A stretch of DNA of 7,190 bases from an uncultured Lachnoanaerobaculum sp. Lineage in GTDB: Bacteria > Bacillota > Clostridia > Lachnospirales > Lachnospiraceae. The notes below the pieces were generated by a model that did no database searches, had not been told where the DNA came from, and saw only the letters and a program-made list of their open reading frames with translations. The DNA lies in contig CALISX010000524.1 in NCBI GenBank assembly GCA_938041725.1, positions 1 through 7,190 on the forward strand, in the 5' to 3' direction. The position numbers and the translations under genes were made by a program. Positions 6,265 to 7,190 of the stretch are shown here, in pieces (position 1 is the stretch's first letter; every line of letters begins with the position of its first letter).

Positions 6265-7110
6265 TTACCGCAGCGCCAAAAATGCTGCCATATTTCCCCT
6301 GTTTTCTCCCATTTTTCGATGGGAATACAGCATATCTGTATTTTCTGCCGTACAAATATTGGAACAGGAGATATTCTCCTCCCTCACCCCCGCATTTTTT
6401 AAAACCAGCACATTGGCCAGCCACAAATCCAAAAGATAATGTCCCGGGGTGTCCGGAGTGAAAATCATCTCCATTTCTCCCGAAGCAAAGCATCGGGAGA
6501 AGGCTTCATATACTTCCTCACTCACCTGGTAACAGTCCCTGCAAATCCCCGGCCCGATGGCAGCCAGCACGTCCCCGGCCCGGGTGCCATAGGCCTCCTC
6601 CATGGCCTTCAGGATGGCAGCCCCCATCTGTCCCGCAGTCCCCCGCCAGCCGGAATGGGCAAGGCCGATGGATTTGGTTTTGGGATCCAAAAAATACAGG
6701 GGGATGCAGTCTGCAAAAAAGGTGCCCAGGGTAATGCCCGGTTCATTGGTGATCAAACCGTCCACATCCCTGTAATCCCTTTCCCGCAGGACTCCCTTCC
6801 CCCGGTCTTCCTTCCCCACCTGCCGCACCGCCGTGGTATGGGTTTGATAGGTAAGCACAAAGCTTTCCAGCTCCACACCCATAGCCTCTGCCACTCTGCG
6901 GTAATTCTCCAGTACATTTTCCCTGGGATCCCCCTCTCTGGAAAAGCTTAAATTCAAGGCAGCATAGACTCCCTTACTGACACCCCCCGCCCTTGTGGTA
7001 AAGGCATGGCGCACCAGCCCTGTCTCCTCCAGTGCCGGAAAATACAAACAGGGCAGCCCATTGGCTGCCGTTTTCAATCTTGGAATTTCTTTCTCATTTT
7101 TTCTAATCAA
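6265..7110 (-). CDS. pgeF: Peptidoglycan editing factor PgeF (DUF152/YfiH, laccase-fold hydrolase)
   Basis: This is a cytoplasmic protein of about 281 residues (290 if begun at the ATG at 7137) of the YfiH/LACC1 family, formerly called polyphenol oxidase or laccase. PgeF of E. coli removes wrongly inserted serine from UDP-MurNAc peptides; other members act as purine-nucleoside phosphorylase/deaminase. Landmarks, in the 290-residue numbering, are FTTRAGGVS near 46-54, TYQTHT near 95-100 (metal His), VDGLIT near 124-129, FFADCIPLYF near 140-149 (metal Cys), AHSGWRGTA near 159-167 (metal His), IGPGIC near 193-198, and the C-terminal YSHRKMGENRG. The metal-binding His, Cys and His are all present. 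I favour TTG at 7110 because AAAAGGA stands 7 bases before it and it follows the upstream stop by 4 bases. The ATG at 7137 has no correctly spaced site and would overlap the upstream gene by 23 bases. Family identity is firm; the start is not. Confidence 0.94.
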   Translation of the reverse strand: MIRKNEKEIPRLKTAANGLPCLYFPALEETGLVRHAFTTRAGGVSKGVYAALNLSFSREGDPRENVLENYRRVAEAMGVELESFVLTYQTHTTAVRQVGKEDRGKGVLRERDYRDVDGLITNEPGITLGTFFADCIPLYFLDPKTKSIGLAHSGWRGTAGQMGAAILKAMEEAYGTRAGDVLAAIGPGICRDCYQVSEEVYEAFSRCFASGEMEMIFTPDTPGHYLLDLWLANVLVLKNAGVREENISCSNICTAENTDMLYSHRKMGENRGNMAAFLALR

Positions 7111-7124
7111 ACTATCATCCTTTT
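7108..7124 (-). promoter_or_regulatory. Ribosome binding site and TTG start of pgeF
   Basis: On the minus strand AAAAGGA is followed by seven bases (TGATAGT) and TTG. This Shine-Dalgarno overlaps the stop codon of the YraN-family gene, so ribosomes finishing that gene could reinitiate here. It is the main reason to prefer TTG at 7110 over ATG at 7137. Confidence 0.55.
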
Positions 7125-7190
7125 CCGGAGAAGGCATCCTTTAACCAGGTGATCTCTTCTCCCAAAATACCAATACAATCATACCGCACA
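7115..7190 (-). CDS. YraN/UPF0102 family protein, last 24 codons (enters from right edge)
   Basis: This frame is open from the right edge and stops at TGA 7115-7117. The 24 visible residues read VRYDCIGILGEEITWLKD followed by AFSGKG. This matches the C-terminal signature of YraN (UPF0102), a small protein with an endonuclease-like fold, where an [RF]-aromatic-D-V strand is followed by 'EWIKDAF' close to the end; E. coli YraN ends in a very similar way. Its function is not firmly established. Only the tail is visible, so domain content and length cannot be judged. The stop lies 4 bases before the preferred pgeF start, or inside pgeF if the ATG at 7137 is used, so the two genes are probably cotranscribed. 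Confidence 0.68.
   Translation of the reverse strand, partial: VRYDCIGILGEEITWLKDAFSGKG

Noticed and set aside
6270..6288. Hairpin GCAGC/GCTGC at the 3' end of pgeF as a terminator
   Set aside because: Only five pairs, located inside the coding sequence and not followed by a T-run on the minus strand.

Overview
This window reads as chromosomal DNA of a Gram-positive, low-to-middling GC member of the Clostridia, most likely Lachnospiraceae. The signs are a YkpA-type ABC-F protein, clostridial hydrophobic-W (ChW) type repeats in a secreted protein, purine-rich ribosome binding sites at nearly every start, and gaps of 9-25 bases between most genes. The family assignment is an inference from protein style and I cannot name a genus. 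All supported genes lie on the minus strand, so transcription runs from right to left. I see no mobile element, CRISPR array, tRNA or rRNA, and no stretch over 300 bases without a gene.

Right edge (about 6265-7190): the last 24 codons of a YraN/UPF0102-family gene overlap or abut pgeF, the gene for the peptidoglycan editing factor (DUF152/YfiH, laccase-fold). The start of pgeF is ambiguous: an ATG with no usable ribosome binding site lies inside the upstream gene, while a TTG ten codons in has a good one.

Centre (about 3265-6264): a strong sigma-A-like promoter (6216-6244; -35 TTGTGA, 17-base spacer, -10 TATAAT) sits directly after pgeF. It drives a run of three genes: a 101-residue unrecognised protein ending in a coiled coil, a class Ic aspartate-type aminotransferase, and a secreted polysaccharide deacetylase with ChW-like repeats ahead of a complete NodB catalytic domain. 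Spacings of 21 and 12 bases indicate one transcript.

Left part (1-3264): after an 86-base gap with inverted repeats and a possible 12-codon leader ORF come a YkpA-type ABC-F translation factor, exodeoxyribonuclease III/AP endonuclease (9 bases after the ABC-F stop) and the first 248 codons of a GH13 glycogen-debranching/pullulanase-type enzyme that runs off the left edge. Whether these three belong to the upstream operon or have their own control is open.

The genes do not form one obvious pathway. Two act on the cell envelope (PgeF in the cytoplasm on precursors, the deacetylase outside), one on ribosomes, one on DNA repair, one on amino-acid nitrogen and one on storage polysaccharide, which is typical of a mixed housekeeping region. 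I found no convincing new defence or mobile system. The points that most deserve a second look are the ABC-F protein's strongly one-sided loss of ATP-site residues and the structured leader in front of its gene.
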